Assembly: GCF_900114205.1 (NCBI RefSeq)
Contig: NZ_FOSH01000003.1
Coordinates: 124,001-188,000 of the forward strand
DNA length: 64,000 nucleotides
DNA from: Methylophaga sulfidovorans
GTDB taxonomy: Bacteria > Pseudomonadota > Gammaproteobacteria > Nitrosococcales > Methylophagaceae
Direction of reading: 5' to 3'
The notes under the pieces are model-generated. The model searched no databases. It saw nothing but the letters and a program-made list of their open reading frames with translations, and was not told the origin of the DNA. Below, piece by piece: positions 47,101 to 54,956 of this stretch. The position numbers and the translations under genes were made by a program. Position 1 is the stretch's first letter. Each line of letters begins with the position of its first letter.

Positions 47101-47946
47101 CAGGCAGGTAGAGACGGCTATCATATTTTCGATGCTAAGCTTGATCAGCAAATGCATGAATATCACAGCCAGTTAGAGCGATTACATCTGGCTTTAATTG
47201 GAGAGGAGTTCCGTCTTTATTATCAACCCAAAGTGGACCTTCGTCATGGCCGAGTAGTCGGACTGGAAGCACTTATCCGCTGGCAACATCCGGAAAGAGG
47301 TCTCTTAGGTGCAATGGAATTTTTGCCGATTATTGAAGGGCATGAATTCAACGTTGAGTTAGGCGATTGGGTTTTAAAAACAGCGTTACATGAGCTGCAA
47401 AAGTGGCAAGAACAGGCGCTTGATATTCAGGTCAGTATCAACGTTTCCGCGAAACAAATTCAGCACCCTGATTTTCTAACGAAGCTGGAAACCTTACTGA
47501 AACAACATAAAACGATAGCACCAGAGTCGATTGAACTTGAGATATTGGAAACGTCGGCATTAGAAACGGTGCAAACTTCTCAGGTCGTGGCTGCTGCCAG
47601 CGATTATCTTGGCGTGCCATTTGCGTTGGATGACTTTGGTACGGGCTATTCTTCTCTGACCTACCTTAGAAAATTGCCAGTTAAAACACTAAAAATTGAC
47701 CAGAGTTTTGTTCGCGACATGCTGGAAAATGAAGAAGATATGGCCATTGTCAAAGGCATCATTGAACTGGCACAGGTTTTTAAACGAGATATCATCGCTG
47801 AAGGGGTGGAGACTACTGAGCACTTCCAGTATTTGCTAGACATGGGCTGCGATATTGCACAAGGTTATGCTATCGCTAAGCCGATGCCTGCTGATGAAGT
47901 GTATGACTGGATAAAACAGTATGAAAGTGAACAACAAGGTAAGTAA
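44197..47946 (+). CDS. Membrane-bound PAS-GGDEF-EAL cyclic di-GMP protein
   Basis: A 1249-residue sensor that makes and/or breaks c-di-GMP. Order of parts: membrane helix (about residues 8-28), periplasmic Cache-like sensor (about 35-345), membrane helix (about 351-373), HAMP-like linker, three PAS domains (about 440-570, 573-690, 694-812), GGDEF domain (about 814-985) with intact RMGGDEF near residue 894, and EAL domain (about 998-1245) with EALIRWQHP, NVSAKQIQ and DDFGTGYSS. Both catalytic signatures are intact, so either activity is possible. It is followed 3 bases after the stop by a small unknown gene. A PEP-CTERM gene with a probable c-di-GMP riboswitch lies 4 kb away. Confidence 0.92.
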   Translation: MQIREKLSLIVIVSILLTSIPAAIWVSAYSKEKLLNHEINNLLAITQNQVNITTQKLSYAEPKLKGLARLLQEELNKPVTDEDIKDFSQTMTLDNDGIWRNKKDQYDGHVNAGIFLPDSAELTEKQKVMHLRIKQVMQVFGSSASRLYENVWYLSPDLRSEVIFDPHYPEFVFDQLADNDYTEKPWVSFTSPAHNPEKQFTFTPPLFDPVNQVWMVSALYPLYVNGQWLGSLGEDMPLNNVLGFTFSKQQLYPNTEHFMLDKQGNFILAGHWQKQLESGGEKQVTDFLDKEKALNALLSGAVIENKPQLAAKDIVVNKKHYIAISMSVEPVGWRYFKLIPVADLVEPVNRLLVILMIVLFGVTIISGWLITIAVNKNVISRITRLTKEMTRFESGRKVLMEAQLQGNDEITSAARAFDSMAERIDSYMTRLAESKKTLAESESRWKLALESSGDGVWDLNIETGHVNFSERWKKSLGYGDDEFPESLDESIDYIHPEDRERSVTRLEGYITGEYTTYYDELRLLCGDGSWKWVMIRGMIIKRDKNLKPIRIIGTTTDISYFKKIQDELRTSTSKLRELLEYSPIAVRIMTKASKKIVFANKRYTELVNQSVDTLGEVNPSDFYANSDVHESYLEQVAKGQTIYNQLTELDIDGQGKKWTLASYLPIQYAGEECNIGWFYDITDRLKNEEALRLHASVFDDAWEGILITDKENRIISVNRAFTEITGYTEEELIGEDPKILASGRQQADFYQNMWECINTEGRWRGEIWNRKKNGEFFAEILTISAIKNPQGEITSYLGLFVDITEIKKTERQLVNMAHYDALTQLANRTLLSDRLEQAISIARRTEKILAVCFLDLDGFKPINDEFGHETGDKLLVAVAERLSQVTRSGDTAARMGGDEFIILISNINSLDELEPILTRLSQKIAEPIKINYRKHHVTASIGVAIYPIDNVDGDTLIRHADLAMYEAKQAGRDGYHIFDAKLDQQMHEYHSQLERLHLALIGEEFRLYYQPKVDLRHGRVVGLEALIRWQHPERGLLGAMEFLPIIEGHEFNVELGDWVLKTALHELQKWQEQALDIQVSINVSAKQIQHPDFLTKLETLLKQHKTIAPESIELEILETSALETVQTSQVVAAASDYLGVPFALDDFGTGYSSLTYLRKLPVKTLKIDQSFVRDMLENEEDMAIVKGIIELAQVFKRDIIAEGVETTEHFQYLLDMGCDIAQGYAIAKPMPADEVYDWIKQYESEQQGK

Positions 47947-47949
47947 TTA

Positions 47950-48474
47950 ATGGCCAATATTCTTCTTGATAAAGCACATAAAAAACTCATCCAATCAGCG
48001 ACAGAACTAGCTAAATGGTTATTAAGTCTGGATGCTTTATCGGCTGATGACAAAAAAGCGTTGCTAGCAATACAGGATGTATTGAGTAAATTGCCAAAAA
48101 TTAATGATGGTACCTTAGCGATGTTTGGTTTTAGTGTTGAACGGGGTGATGAACAACAAGGACTGGTTCGCGGCTGGGATGTGAGCGTCGAATATTTTGC
48201 TCATGATCCTGAGCAACAAGGTGGTCTGGAGATATTCAGTTCTTATTTACCGATACCTGAATCTACAGACAAAGATGTATTAGCGATAAAAAAACAGCAT
48301 GAAGTCTATTTTCACTGGCCGATTGGTGATATTTGCAATTTGGTAAAACAGTCGCAGGCAGAGCAGTGGGTAGAAGAAATCAGTCAGCCAGAAGTGTTGA
48401 TGTCAGAAGGCGACAGGCTGAGGGTGGAAATTGTATATAAAGATTTTTACAGTGAGATTGAATTGCCTTGTTAA
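47950..48474 (+). CDS. Conserved-looking cytoplasmic protein of unknown function
   Basis: A 174-residue protein I do not recognise. It has no signal peptide or membrane helix. The N-terminus is helical (KAHKKLIQSATELAKWLLSL), the middle and C-terminus look like alternating strands with aromatic residues (GFSVERGDEQQGLVRGWDVSVEYF, EVYFHWPIGD), and the whole is acidic. Its ATG lies 3 bases after the stop of the GGDEF-EAL gene, so the two are very probably co-expressed. A terminator follows. Confidence 0.65.
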   Translation: MANILLDKAHKKLIQSATELAKWLLSLDALSADDKKALLAIQDVLSKLPKINDGTLAMFGFSVERGDEQQGLVRGWDVSVEYFAHDPEQQGGLEIFSSYLPIPESTDKDVLAIKKQHEVYFHWPIGDICNLVKQSQAEQWVEEISQPEVLMSEGDRLRVEIVYKDFYSEIELPC

Positions 48475-48487
48475 ATGACAGGCAAAA

Positions 48488-48511
48488 AAAGTCTGAGAAA
48501 ACTCAGACTTT
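48488..48511. terminator. Bidirectional terminator between convergent genes
   Basis: Stem AAAGTCTGAG/CTCAGACTTT with loop AAAA has A and T runs on its two sides. It lies between the 174-residue gene and the convergent YjfB-like gene; the latter's stop codon is inside the hairpin. Confidence 0.85.
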
Positions 48512-48685
48512 TACATTCAGATTATTGCCTTGCGTGGCGGTAGGGGCAGGGACAGCAGATTCAATTAGTTTTAACGCATTGGCACCATCTAGTTTCGCTT
48601 TGTTATTGCTCATCTGGGCACTTTTAACCATCAGATAATCATCAATACTAATTTTTGGACTGCCTTGTGTTGCTGAAATACTCAT
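48503..48685 (-). CDS. YjfB-like putative motility protein
   Basis: A 60-residue peptide without signal or membrane segment. The C-terminal pattern ALKLIESAVPAPTATQGNNLNVKV resembles the small YjfB putative motility family, whose members end in a similar ALxLL...G..ID/V pattern. The ATG at 48685 has a strong AGGAGG ribosome binding site. A close match to a sigma-28 (FliA) promoter lies 75 bases upstream, which independently supports a flagellar link. Confidence 0.7.
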   Translation of the reverse strand: MSISATQGSPKISIDDYLMVKSAQMSNNKAKLDGANALKLIESAVPAPTATQGNNLNVKV

Positions 48686-48759
48686 CTCTTTCCTCCTACT
48701 TTTTGGTCATCTTACATGACCTTAGTTATCTTCTACGATAAATAGTTCACATAATCCTT

Positions 48760-48786
48760 ATATCGGCATAGTACAGAAGAACTATA
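48760..48786 (-). promoter_or_regulatory. Sigma-28 (FliA)-type promoter
   Basis: On the minus strand TATAGTTC, an 11-base spacer, then GCCGATAT match the flagellar consensus TAAAGTTT-N11-GCCGATAA at 13 of 16 positions with exact spacing. It faces the YjfB-like gene. Confidence 0.75.
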
Positions 48787-49051
48787 GAAATCATTTGCTT
48801 AATCATAGTTAGACGCTAATCTCGCTGAACAGAAATACCATCTAAGCTTACTCAAAATTCTCTATCATTTACTGAGTTTATGTCATCAAAGGCAGCAATA
48901 TCTCTGAAGAAACACCAGAACCAGTGTATGAGCTGAATAACACTTTTATAGTTTCGAAAGAATAACTTAACGGGCATATTTCCCGTTATAAACCGGTGTA
49001 TAGTCTGAGAACAATAATAAAAAAATATAATTCAGAAGAGGAGAGAGCAAT
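48787..49051 (+). promoter_or_regulatory. Upstream region of the molybdopterin oxidoreductase gene
   Basis: The 366-base gap between the YjfB-like gene and the oxidoreductase holds the sigma-28 site and, nearer the latter, a small inverted repeat AACGGG/CCCGTT at about 48970-48988 followed by TATAGT at about 49001, a possible operator and -10. A GAGGAGAGAG ribosome binding site precedes the ATG. Nothing else was recognised. Confidence 0.35.
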
Positions 49052-51175
49052 ATGGCAAGCGTACTAAAAACGACGCATCATGGTGGCTGTCCACATGATT
49101 GTCCGGATACCTGTTCCATGGTGTATGAGGTTGAGAATGGGCAATTAACCTCTGTCAGAGGCAATAAAGAACATCCAATGACGCGAGGCGGTTTATGCGT
49201 CAAACTCAAAGACTATGAAAAGCGTCATTACCATCCAGATCGTCTGCTTTATCCCATGCGTCGAAGTGGGCCTAAAGGCAGTGGTCAGTTTGAGCGTATT
49301 AGCTGGGATGAGGCGTTGGATGAAATCACCAACCGCTGGAAAGCGATTATTGATGAATATGGCCCACATGCCATTCTGCCTTATAGCTATCTGGGCAACC
49401 AGGGGTTAGTTCATGGCTTAAATGGTGGCGATGCCTTTTTTAATAAAATGGGGGCAACTGTTTGTGAGCGAACTTTTTGTGGTGAAGGTTCCTGCACAGC
49501 CTGGTTATTAACTGTAGGTCCGACAGCTGGTGTGGATCCTGAGAGTTTTGTACATTCCAAGTACATTATTATTTGGGGATGTAACTCGGTCAGCACCAAT
49601 GTTCACCACTGGCATATTGTCAGAGATGCCCAGAAAAACGGCGCCAAAGTGGTGGTGATTGATCCGTATAAATCTAAAACCGCTAAAGAAGCCGATTGGC
49701 ATATTGCACCTAAACCCGGTACTGATGGTGCTTTAGCGATGGCGATGATGAACGTCATTATTGAAGAAGGCTTGCAAGACCAAGACTATATCAATAATTA
49801 CACCGTTGGTTTTGATGCTTTAGCAGAAAGGGCAAAAACCAGAACACCAGAGTGGGCAGCAGCTATCACAGGCGTTGCGGTAGAGGATATCCGTCAGTTA
49901 GCTCGTGAATTTGCCACAACCCAACCCGCAGCCATTCGTTTGGGGGTCGCACTTGAACGTAATTATGGTGGTGGTCAGGCTATTCGTGCAGTGAGTTGCC
50001 TGCCAGCCTTAACCGGAGCCTGGCGACATGTGGGTGGCGGTGCTTTACAGTTCCCGGTCTGGGAGCATCCGTATAAATTTGATGTGATTTCGCGTCCAGA
50101 TCTAATTCCACAAGGCACACCAGTAGTGAATGCAATACAACTTGGTCGAGCATTGACTGGTGAGTTGGGTCTTGATACACCGATCAAATCTATGATGTGC
50201 TGGAATGCTAATCCAGTCACACAGGCAGCTGAAACCGATAAGATTATTCAAGGGCTTGAGCGTGACGATTTATTTGTCGTGTCAGCAGAACACTTCTTAT
50301 CAGACACAGCACTTTATGCCGACATTGTGTTACCCGCGTCTATGGGCGCTGAGATGGAAGATATGGTGCTATCGTGGGGGCATTTATATCTCACTTATAA
50401 CGAAAAGTGCGTGGACTCTCCCGGCGAAGCTATCCCAAACAATGAAATTTTCAGACGACTGGCTGCCAGAATGGGGTATCTGGAAGCTAACTTTAGCTGG
50501 ACAGATAGTGAGTGTCTTGAAAACTATGTTGATTGGGATTCGCCTGCTTGTGATGGTATCGATCTGGCCTATTTACGTGAACATGGTTTTGCCAAATTAA
50601 AAGTGGGCACCAAAGATGATCGTGCCCGCCACCGCCATGGGAATTTCCCGACACCGAGTGGTAAATGTGAGTTAGAAATTAAAGGAGCCACGAACTTTGT
50701 GGCCGGGCCTTTCAGGCAAATGTATGACGGCTTCCAAGCGGGTGAACCATTAGATAGCCTGCCTGATTATGTGCCATCACGAGAAACCCATGAGAGCAAT
50801 CCTGCACTGGCTGAAAAGTATCCTTTAAATATTATTTCACCTAAAAGCCATGGCTTTCTGAACTCTTGTTACGCCAATATGGAGAGCAAGATAAAAGGCC
50901 AGGGCGAACAGTTTGTGATGATAAGTCCTGTTGATGCAGATATGAGAAATATCCAGAGTGGTGATGTGGTGTCTGTATTTAACGATAGGGGTAAGTTTGA
51001 GGCCTTGGCACAAATTACCGATGATGTCAGTCCTGGTATTGTGGTTGCTACACTGGGCTATTGGCGACAGTTAAATAAAGGTACAGTTAACTGTGTGAGT
51101 TCGGCAGAGTTTGTTGATATGGGGCATGCGCCGACTTATACAGATAACCTGGTTCAAGTGGCTTTAAACGCTTAA
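49052..51175 (+). CDS. Molybdopterin oxidoreductase (DMSO reductase superfamily)
   Basis: A 707-residue bis-MGD molybdenum or tungsten enzyme. The N-terminal [4Fe-4S] site is visible (cysteines at about residues 13, 17, 21 and 49 in GGCPHDCPDTC ... GGLCVK). GEGSCTAWLLTVGPTAGVDPE, WGCNSVSTNVHHW and VIDPYKSKTAKEADWH are cofactor-binding regions, and the C-terminal MopB-type domain starts near PLNIISPKSH. There is no twin-arginine signal, so it is cytoplasmic. The nearest relatives are formate dehydrogenase-like or YoaE-like proteins; substrate cannot be named. No partner electron-transfer subunit is adjacent. A terminator follows. Confidence 0.88.
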   Translation: MASVLKTTHHGGCPHDCPDTCSMVYEVENGQLTSVRGNKEHPMTRGGLCVKLKDYEKRHYHPDRLLYPMRRSGPKGSGQFERISWDEALDEITNRWKAIIDEYGPHAILPYSYLGNQGLVHGLNGGDAFFNKMGATVCERTFCGEGSCTAWLLTVGPTAGVDPESFVHSKYIIIWGCNSVSTNVHHWHIVRDAQKNGAKVVVIDPYKSKTAKEADWHIAPKPGTDGALAMAMMNVIIEEGLQDQDYINNYTVGFDALAERAKTRTPEWAAAITGVAVEDIRQLAREFATTQPAAIRLGVALERNYGGGQAIRAVSCLPALTGAWRHVGGGALQFPVWEHPYKFDVISRPDLIPQGTPVVNAIQLGRALTGELGLDTPIKSMMCWNANPVTQAAETDKIIQGLERDDLFVVSAEHFLSDTALYADIVLPASMGAEMEDMVLSWGHLYLTYNEKCVDSPGEAIPNNEIFRRLAARMGYLEANFSWTDSECLENYVDWDSPACDGIDLAYLREHGFAKLKVGTKDDRARHRHGNFPTPSGKCELEIKGATNFVAGPFRQMYDGFQAGEPLDSLPDYVPSRETHESNPALAEKYPLNIISPKSHGFLNSCYANMESKIKGQGEQFVMISPVDADMRNIQSGDVVSVFNDRGKFEALAQITDDVSPGIVVATLGYWRQLNKGTVNCVSSAEFVDMGHAPTYTDNLVQVALNA

Positions 51176-51186
51176 CTCTCACATGG

Positions 51187-51214
51187 AAAAAAGCCCGCAG
51201 TAGCGGGCTTTTTT
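51187..51214 (+). terminator. Rho-independent terminator after the oxidoreductase gene
   Basis: A 12-bp stem AAAAAAGCCCGC/GCGGGCTTTTTT with loop AGTA. Because of its symmetric A/T flanks it can also serve the convergent PEP-CTERM gene. Confidence 0.92.
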
Positions 51215-51234
51215 ATACTCAATTTAATAAAAAA

Positions 51235-51744
51235 TTAAGCAGCTAAAGCTTGTTTCTTACGTAAGCCCAGGAAACCTAATAATACAGGGGCAAATAAGAA
51301 TAAAGCTGCAGGTACTGGTACAGCAGATACTGAAACTGTGTAGTTTAACGCCTGGCCAGTAGCACTTTCGAAATTCAATAGACTTAATTGATTGGCATAG
51401 AGTGTAGCGATGAAGCTGAAGCTGGCGACTTTAGATATAAAGAAAGTTTTAAAGGCATCTGGTGCACTTTTGAACTTAACCCAACCACTCGCTAGTGCGC
51501 TGTCAGGGTTAAAAGTCCATGTCACTTTAACTGGTGTGGTTTTATCTGAATTAAGGTCAAACTGTGACTTCCATGCTTCACCATTAGCTGGTGTTGCCAG
51601 GCCTGAACCAAGAACAACGCTTCCTGAAGCAACATCAACTTTTTGAGTGGCATTGCTAGATTGGAATGTTTTTAAAGATAATGTCGCTGCGTTAGCACCG
51701 ACAGAGAAGAAAAACGCTAGAACAAATAGCATCGCTTTTTTCAT
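51235..51744 (-). CDS. Exported PEP-CTERM domain protein
   Basis: A 169-residue exported protein. It has a signal peptide (about residues 1-19, ending GANA), a mature beta-rich domain of unknown function, and a C-terminal sorting signal: VPVPAALFLFAPVLLGFLGLRKK, that is a V-P-x-P-A-A motif, a hydrophobic helix, and basic residues (from about residue 141; given here as pieces VPVPAALFLF and LGFLGLRKK). PEP-CTERM proteins are processed by exosortases and go to the cell surface or biofilm matrix. A probable c-di-GMP riboswitch lies in its leader. Confidence 0.85.
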   Translation of the reverse strand: MKKAMLFVLAFFFSVGANAATLSLKTFQSSNATQKVDVASGSVVLGSGLATPANGEAWKSQFDLNSDKTTPVKVTWTFNPDSALASGWVKFKSAPDAFKTFFISKVASFSFIATLYANQLSLLNFESATGQALNYTVSVSAVPVPAALFLFAPVLLGFLGLRKKQALAA

Positions 51745-51773
51745 GATATAACCCTTATATAAAGTAAATGAAG

Positions 51774-51850
51774 CAATGCAACCCAGCCATCTTCAATGGT
51801 GAAGATCTGTGGCTTTCCGTCCTCGCCTCACGACGAGTTTGGCTTTTGTA
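51774..51850 (-). promoter_or_regulatory. Probable c-di-GMP-I (GEMM) riboswitch
   Basis: In the leader of the PEP-CTERM gene, the minus strand holds the GEMM plan: stem CTCGTC/GGCGAG closed by a GTGA (GNRA) tetraloop at 51822-51837; the conserved linker GGACGGAAAGCC at 51811-51822 (consensus GGACGCAAAGCC); a second hairpin GATCTTC/GAAGAT; and the closing GGCTGGGTTGC. The switch ends about 30 bases before the start codon with no intrinsic terminator, so control of translation is likelier. Recognised by eye. Confidence 0.75.
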
Positions 51851-51962
51851 AAGAATATGAATGCTGTCTATTGATTAAGATAAACATGACAGGGGTCATG
51901 TTTATCTGTGAGGGAATATAGCAGTGATGTATGACAGTAAAATGTCATTGAAGAGATGGATT

Positions 51963-51990
51963 AAAAAAGCCCGCTTTAGCGGGCTTTTTT
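51963..51990 (-). terminator. Rho-independent terminator after the FTR1 gene
   Basis: Stem AAAAAAGCCCGC/GCGGGCTTTTTT with loop TTTA lies 11 bases after the stop of the iron permease gene on the minus strand. Its stem is identical to the terminator at 51187-51214. Confidence 0.92.
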
Positions 51991-52000
51991 ATGTTGAATA

Positions 52001-53950
52001 TTAAGCGGTTTCTCTTTTGCCGAAAGGCCCGATTCCTATCAAGATCAATATCGATAGAACCAGAATAGCCAATTGTGCTGCCAGACCTTCCCATGTGGAA
52101 TAGACGCCAATCCACGACAAAGTAAAATCAACTGGGAATGAGGATATGCTAATCAAATCAGCTTCTTGTAATGCCGCTACCGCTTTACCAATCAATACAA
52201 AGGATAAGGCCAGCATCAGATAGGTGCTGAATGTGAAGAATTTTCTGATCGGTAAACGTAAAGAGTATTTAATAATGACCCAGAACACTACAGCTAACAC
52301 GACAGCTGCCGTCACAAATCCACTGACGATAGACATTGACTGAGATACTGCGGACTGAGTCATAAGAGCTTGGTAAAAAAGTACTGTCTCAAACACTTCA
52401 CGATAGACCGCAATGAACGAAAGTCCTGCTAAGCCCCATAAAGTACCCGTACTTAAGTGGCGGTGAATATGCTGATTAATATAGGCCTGCCAAGCTACTG
52501 CATTGGTTTTACTGTGCATCCAGAAACCAACATAGAATAAGATGACAGCGGCCATTAACGCACCGACACCTTCCATAATTTCACGGCTGGCGCCACTGAT
52601 ACTAATGAGGTTTTGTGCTGCCCACCAGGTAGCTACACCAGCAATTAACGCAATAATCCAGCCTGCGTGAACATATTTCACTGCGTCACGACGTTCAGTT
52701 TTTACCAGTACTGTCACCAGTGCCAGAACAACCAGCATCGCCTCTAAGCCTTCACGCAGCAAAATGACTAAACTGGCGGTGAAAAGGGTAGAGTCAGATA
52801 ATGTATCTGCAGATAACATATCTTGCGCCTGGCTTAACTGACTATTGGTTTTTTCCAGTAAGGCAGTGAGTTCATCTTGTTTATCAGACTGGCTTGTTAG
52901 CTGTCTGAACGCCATCATCGATTTTTCAATATCTTTTCTTAATTTTGGATCGTAAGCATCCAACGCATTTTCGGCGAGTTCAAAACCATCAAGGTACGCA
53001 CTGACGGCTTGTCCTTGAGCTATTTTATATTCACCAGCCATATAACTTTTATGTGATGCATTAAGCTGTTGCTTGGCCATCGCTAAAGGATCGTTAGAAG
53101 CGAATAGTGGCTCAGGGTTTGAGCGAAGTTCTGCAACGGTTTTGTTATCCAGTGTTGGATATTTACTCAATAAGGTATTAGGACTGTTACTGACAAAGTC
53201 TTGTATGGTCATACCGGCTGGAACAGTGGCTGTACCTTTATTATCCTGAAACGCTAAGCTGCCAGCATAAAAAGCCAACGACCAACGTTGTTTTTCGTTC
53301 AAGTGGGATAGGGCGACCATTGCTGTGCCTTCAATACCGTTGGTAATGGCATCGTACAAACCGATTAATGAACGGTTCATGGCACGTTCTTTGTCAGTAA
53401 AATCGGTAGGAGTTGGATCAAGCGTAGCAGCAAGTTCGCCATCGCCATGACCTTTTACACCGTGACAGGCGCTGCAATTTTGTTGATAGAGTGCTTGAAC
53501 TTGCTGTGATGGTAATAATTCACTGGGTAATGAAACGGCAGGTGACAGTTTGATTAGAATATTACGCAGTTCAACTGTAATCGGATGAATAACATCCGGG
53601 TTTTGTTTGTCTGCAACAGCTTTTTGTAATTTAAGAGCAGCTTCAACAGCTGCCTGACCATTTTCCAGTTGACGGGTTTTTTCTACAGCAAGCGCAGAAA
53701 ATTCTGTCATTTCACTGTATTCGGCTTCATTAATGACTTCCCCATTCGCAACAGCTGAAGGATAGTCTGCACCCACATATTCAGCAATTTGCATGAGCTG
53801 TCGTGTATCACTCTGTGCGTCATTTGCATGAGCTGTATAAATGAATGAAAAAAACATTATCAGGCTGATAATGAGACCTGAGGTTTTACGAAGGTCGAGT
53901 GTAAACACGTTTTTAACCGCTCCAGCTTTGGTAGGTAAGTCGATGTACAT
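52001..53950 (-). CDS. Cytochrome c-FTR1 fusion iron permease
   Basis: A 649-residue membrane protein that joins a periplasmic part with a single heme c site (QNCSACHG, about residues 158-164) to an FTR1-type high-affinity iron permease of about seven helices. The permease has the iron motifs LLREGLEAMLVVLA (about residue 400) and YREVFETVLFY (about 513). It presumably oxidises and imports ferrous iron. The ATG at 53950 gives a long N-terminus; a GTG at 53908 with GGAGCGG upstream gives a normal signal peptide (KTSGLIISLIMFFSFIYTAHA region) and may be the true start. A Fur-like box lies upstream. Confidence 0.88.
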   Translation of the reverse strand: MYIDLPTKAGAVKNVFTLDLRKTSGLIISLIMFFSFIYTAHANDAQSDTRQLMQIAEYVGADYPSAVANGEVINEAEYSEMTEFSALAVEKTRQLENGQAAVEAALKLQKAVADKQNPDVIHPITVELRNILIKLSPAVSLPSELLPSQQVQALYQQNCSACHGVKGHGDGELAATLDPTPTDFTDKERAMNRSLIGLYDAITNGIEGTAMVALSHLNEKQRWSLAFYAGSLAFQDNKGTATVPAGMTIQDFVSNSPNTLLSKYPTLDNKTVAELRSNPEPLFASNDPLAMAKQQLNASHKSYMAGEYKIAQGQAVSAYLDGFELAENALDAYDPKLRKDIEKSMMAFRQLTSQSDKQDELTALLEKTNSQLSQAQDMLSADTLSDSTLFTASLVILLREGLEAMLVVLALVTVLVKTERRDAVKYVHAGWIIALIAGVATWWAAQNLISISGASREIMEGVGALMAAVILFYVGFWMHSKTNAVAWQAYINQHIHRHLSTGTLWGLAGLSFIAVYREVFETVLFYQALMTQSAVSQSMSIVSGFVTAAVVLAVVFWVIIKYSLRLPIRKFFTFSTYLMLALSFVLIGKAVAALQEADLISISSFPVDFTLSWIGVYSTWEGLAAQLAILVLSILILIGIGPFGKRETA

Positions 53951-53967
53951 CTAATAGTCAAGTTCTA

Positions 53968-53986
53968 AATGAGAATCATACTCATT
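53968..53986. promoter_or_regulatory. Fur box
   Basis: AATGAGAATCATACTCATT is a palindrome (AATGAG/CTCATT) that matches the ferric uptake regulator consensus GATAATGATAATCATTATC well. It lies 18 bases upstream of the iron permease ATG, so iron-repressed expression is expected. It is about 190 bases from the divergent oxygenase gene. Confidence 0.8.
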
Positions 53987-54173
53987 ATAAACGTTACTGA
54001 GTATTACGAGTCAATGATTTCTTAGATAAGAGTGAGATGGAGAAGTTCTTAGAGCTGAATGCAGAGAAATATAATAGACGAACAGTGTTGCTATAACTCG
54101 TTATAAGTGGCTTTAACTTGTATAAGTGCCGGGCAGAAAGTGATAATGTGATCGTTTATGACAAATTGATGAC

Positions 54174-54809
54174 ATGATAATGAAGAATGTGATTAAGCTG
54201 GATTCGCTCGATAATGCGCCTTTGCAAACAGTACCTTTTCCTTATTTTAAAGTAGAAGAGTCAATTTATCCTGACGATGTGCAAAGCATCATTAACAGTT
54301 TTCCCGATATTCCGGATGGTGGAAGTTATAACGTAGATGACGTTGATCTAAACGAACCATTTAAGTCGCTGATAGAATCAATTGATACCCCGGAGTTCCG
54401 TCGCATTATTTGTCAGAAGTTTGATGTGCAGGTGATGGACTTGCCGATGATGATTACGCTCAGAGGTTATTCCAGACAAAAGGATGGTCGGATTCATACT
54501 GATTCCAAAACGAAAGTGGCCACCATTCTGATTTATCTGAATGAAAAATGGGAAGCAGATACCGGTAAACTTCGGGTCTTGAGAAATGGGCATGATATGA
54601 ATGACTATGTCGATGAAATCAGCCCAGGGCCGGGCGCGTTGCTCGCTTTCAAAGTGACTGATAATTGCTGGCATGGTTATCCGGCCTTTGAAGGTAAACG
54701 CCAGTCAATACAAATCAATTTCCTGACCAGTGCAGCAGCAGGAAATAAGCATCGATTCTTCCACCGTTTGAGTGCAAAATTGAAACGCTTAGTTTCACAA
54801 AGAAAGTAA
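54174..54809 (+). CDS. 2OG-Fe(II) oxygenase family protein
   Basis: A 211-residue cytoplasmic protein of the 2-oxoglutarate/iron-dependent oxygenase superfamily. The metal triad is visible as HTD in DGRIHTDSKTKVATIL (about residues 101-103) and the distal histidine in DNCWHGYPAFEGKRQSIQINF (His at about residue 166, with the 2OG-binding arginine after it). The substrate is unknown. Two in-frame ATGs lie 6 bases apart at the start. It is divergent from the Fur-controlled iron permease and upstream of the sucrose operon, from which a 147-base gap separates it. Confidence 0.8.
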   Translation: MIMKNVIKLDSLDNAPLQTVPFPYFKVEESIYPDDVQSIINSFPDIPDGGSYNVDDVDLNEPFKSLIESIDTPEFRRIICQKFDVQVMDLPMMITLRGYSRQKDGRIHTDSKTKVATILIYLNEKWEADTGKLRVLRNGHDMNDYVDEISPGPGALLAFKVTDNCWHGYPAFEGKRQSIQINFLTSAAAGNKHRFFHRLSAKLKRLVSQRK

Positions 54810-54956
54810 ATTTATTTCTGAACAGTTTTTATATATACATACACACCGGAAAAATTAACCTAAGCTAATCTTTATCAAGATAGTGTGATGCTATAGTATC
54901 AGGGAGTAGGACGATATCTGAACGCATACACGTAATTAAAGGGAGAAGCTGGTTTT

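Noticed and set aside
48970-48988. AACGGG/CCCGTT hairpin as a terminator
   Set aside because: No T run follows and it lies upstream of a gene; at best an operator-like repeat.
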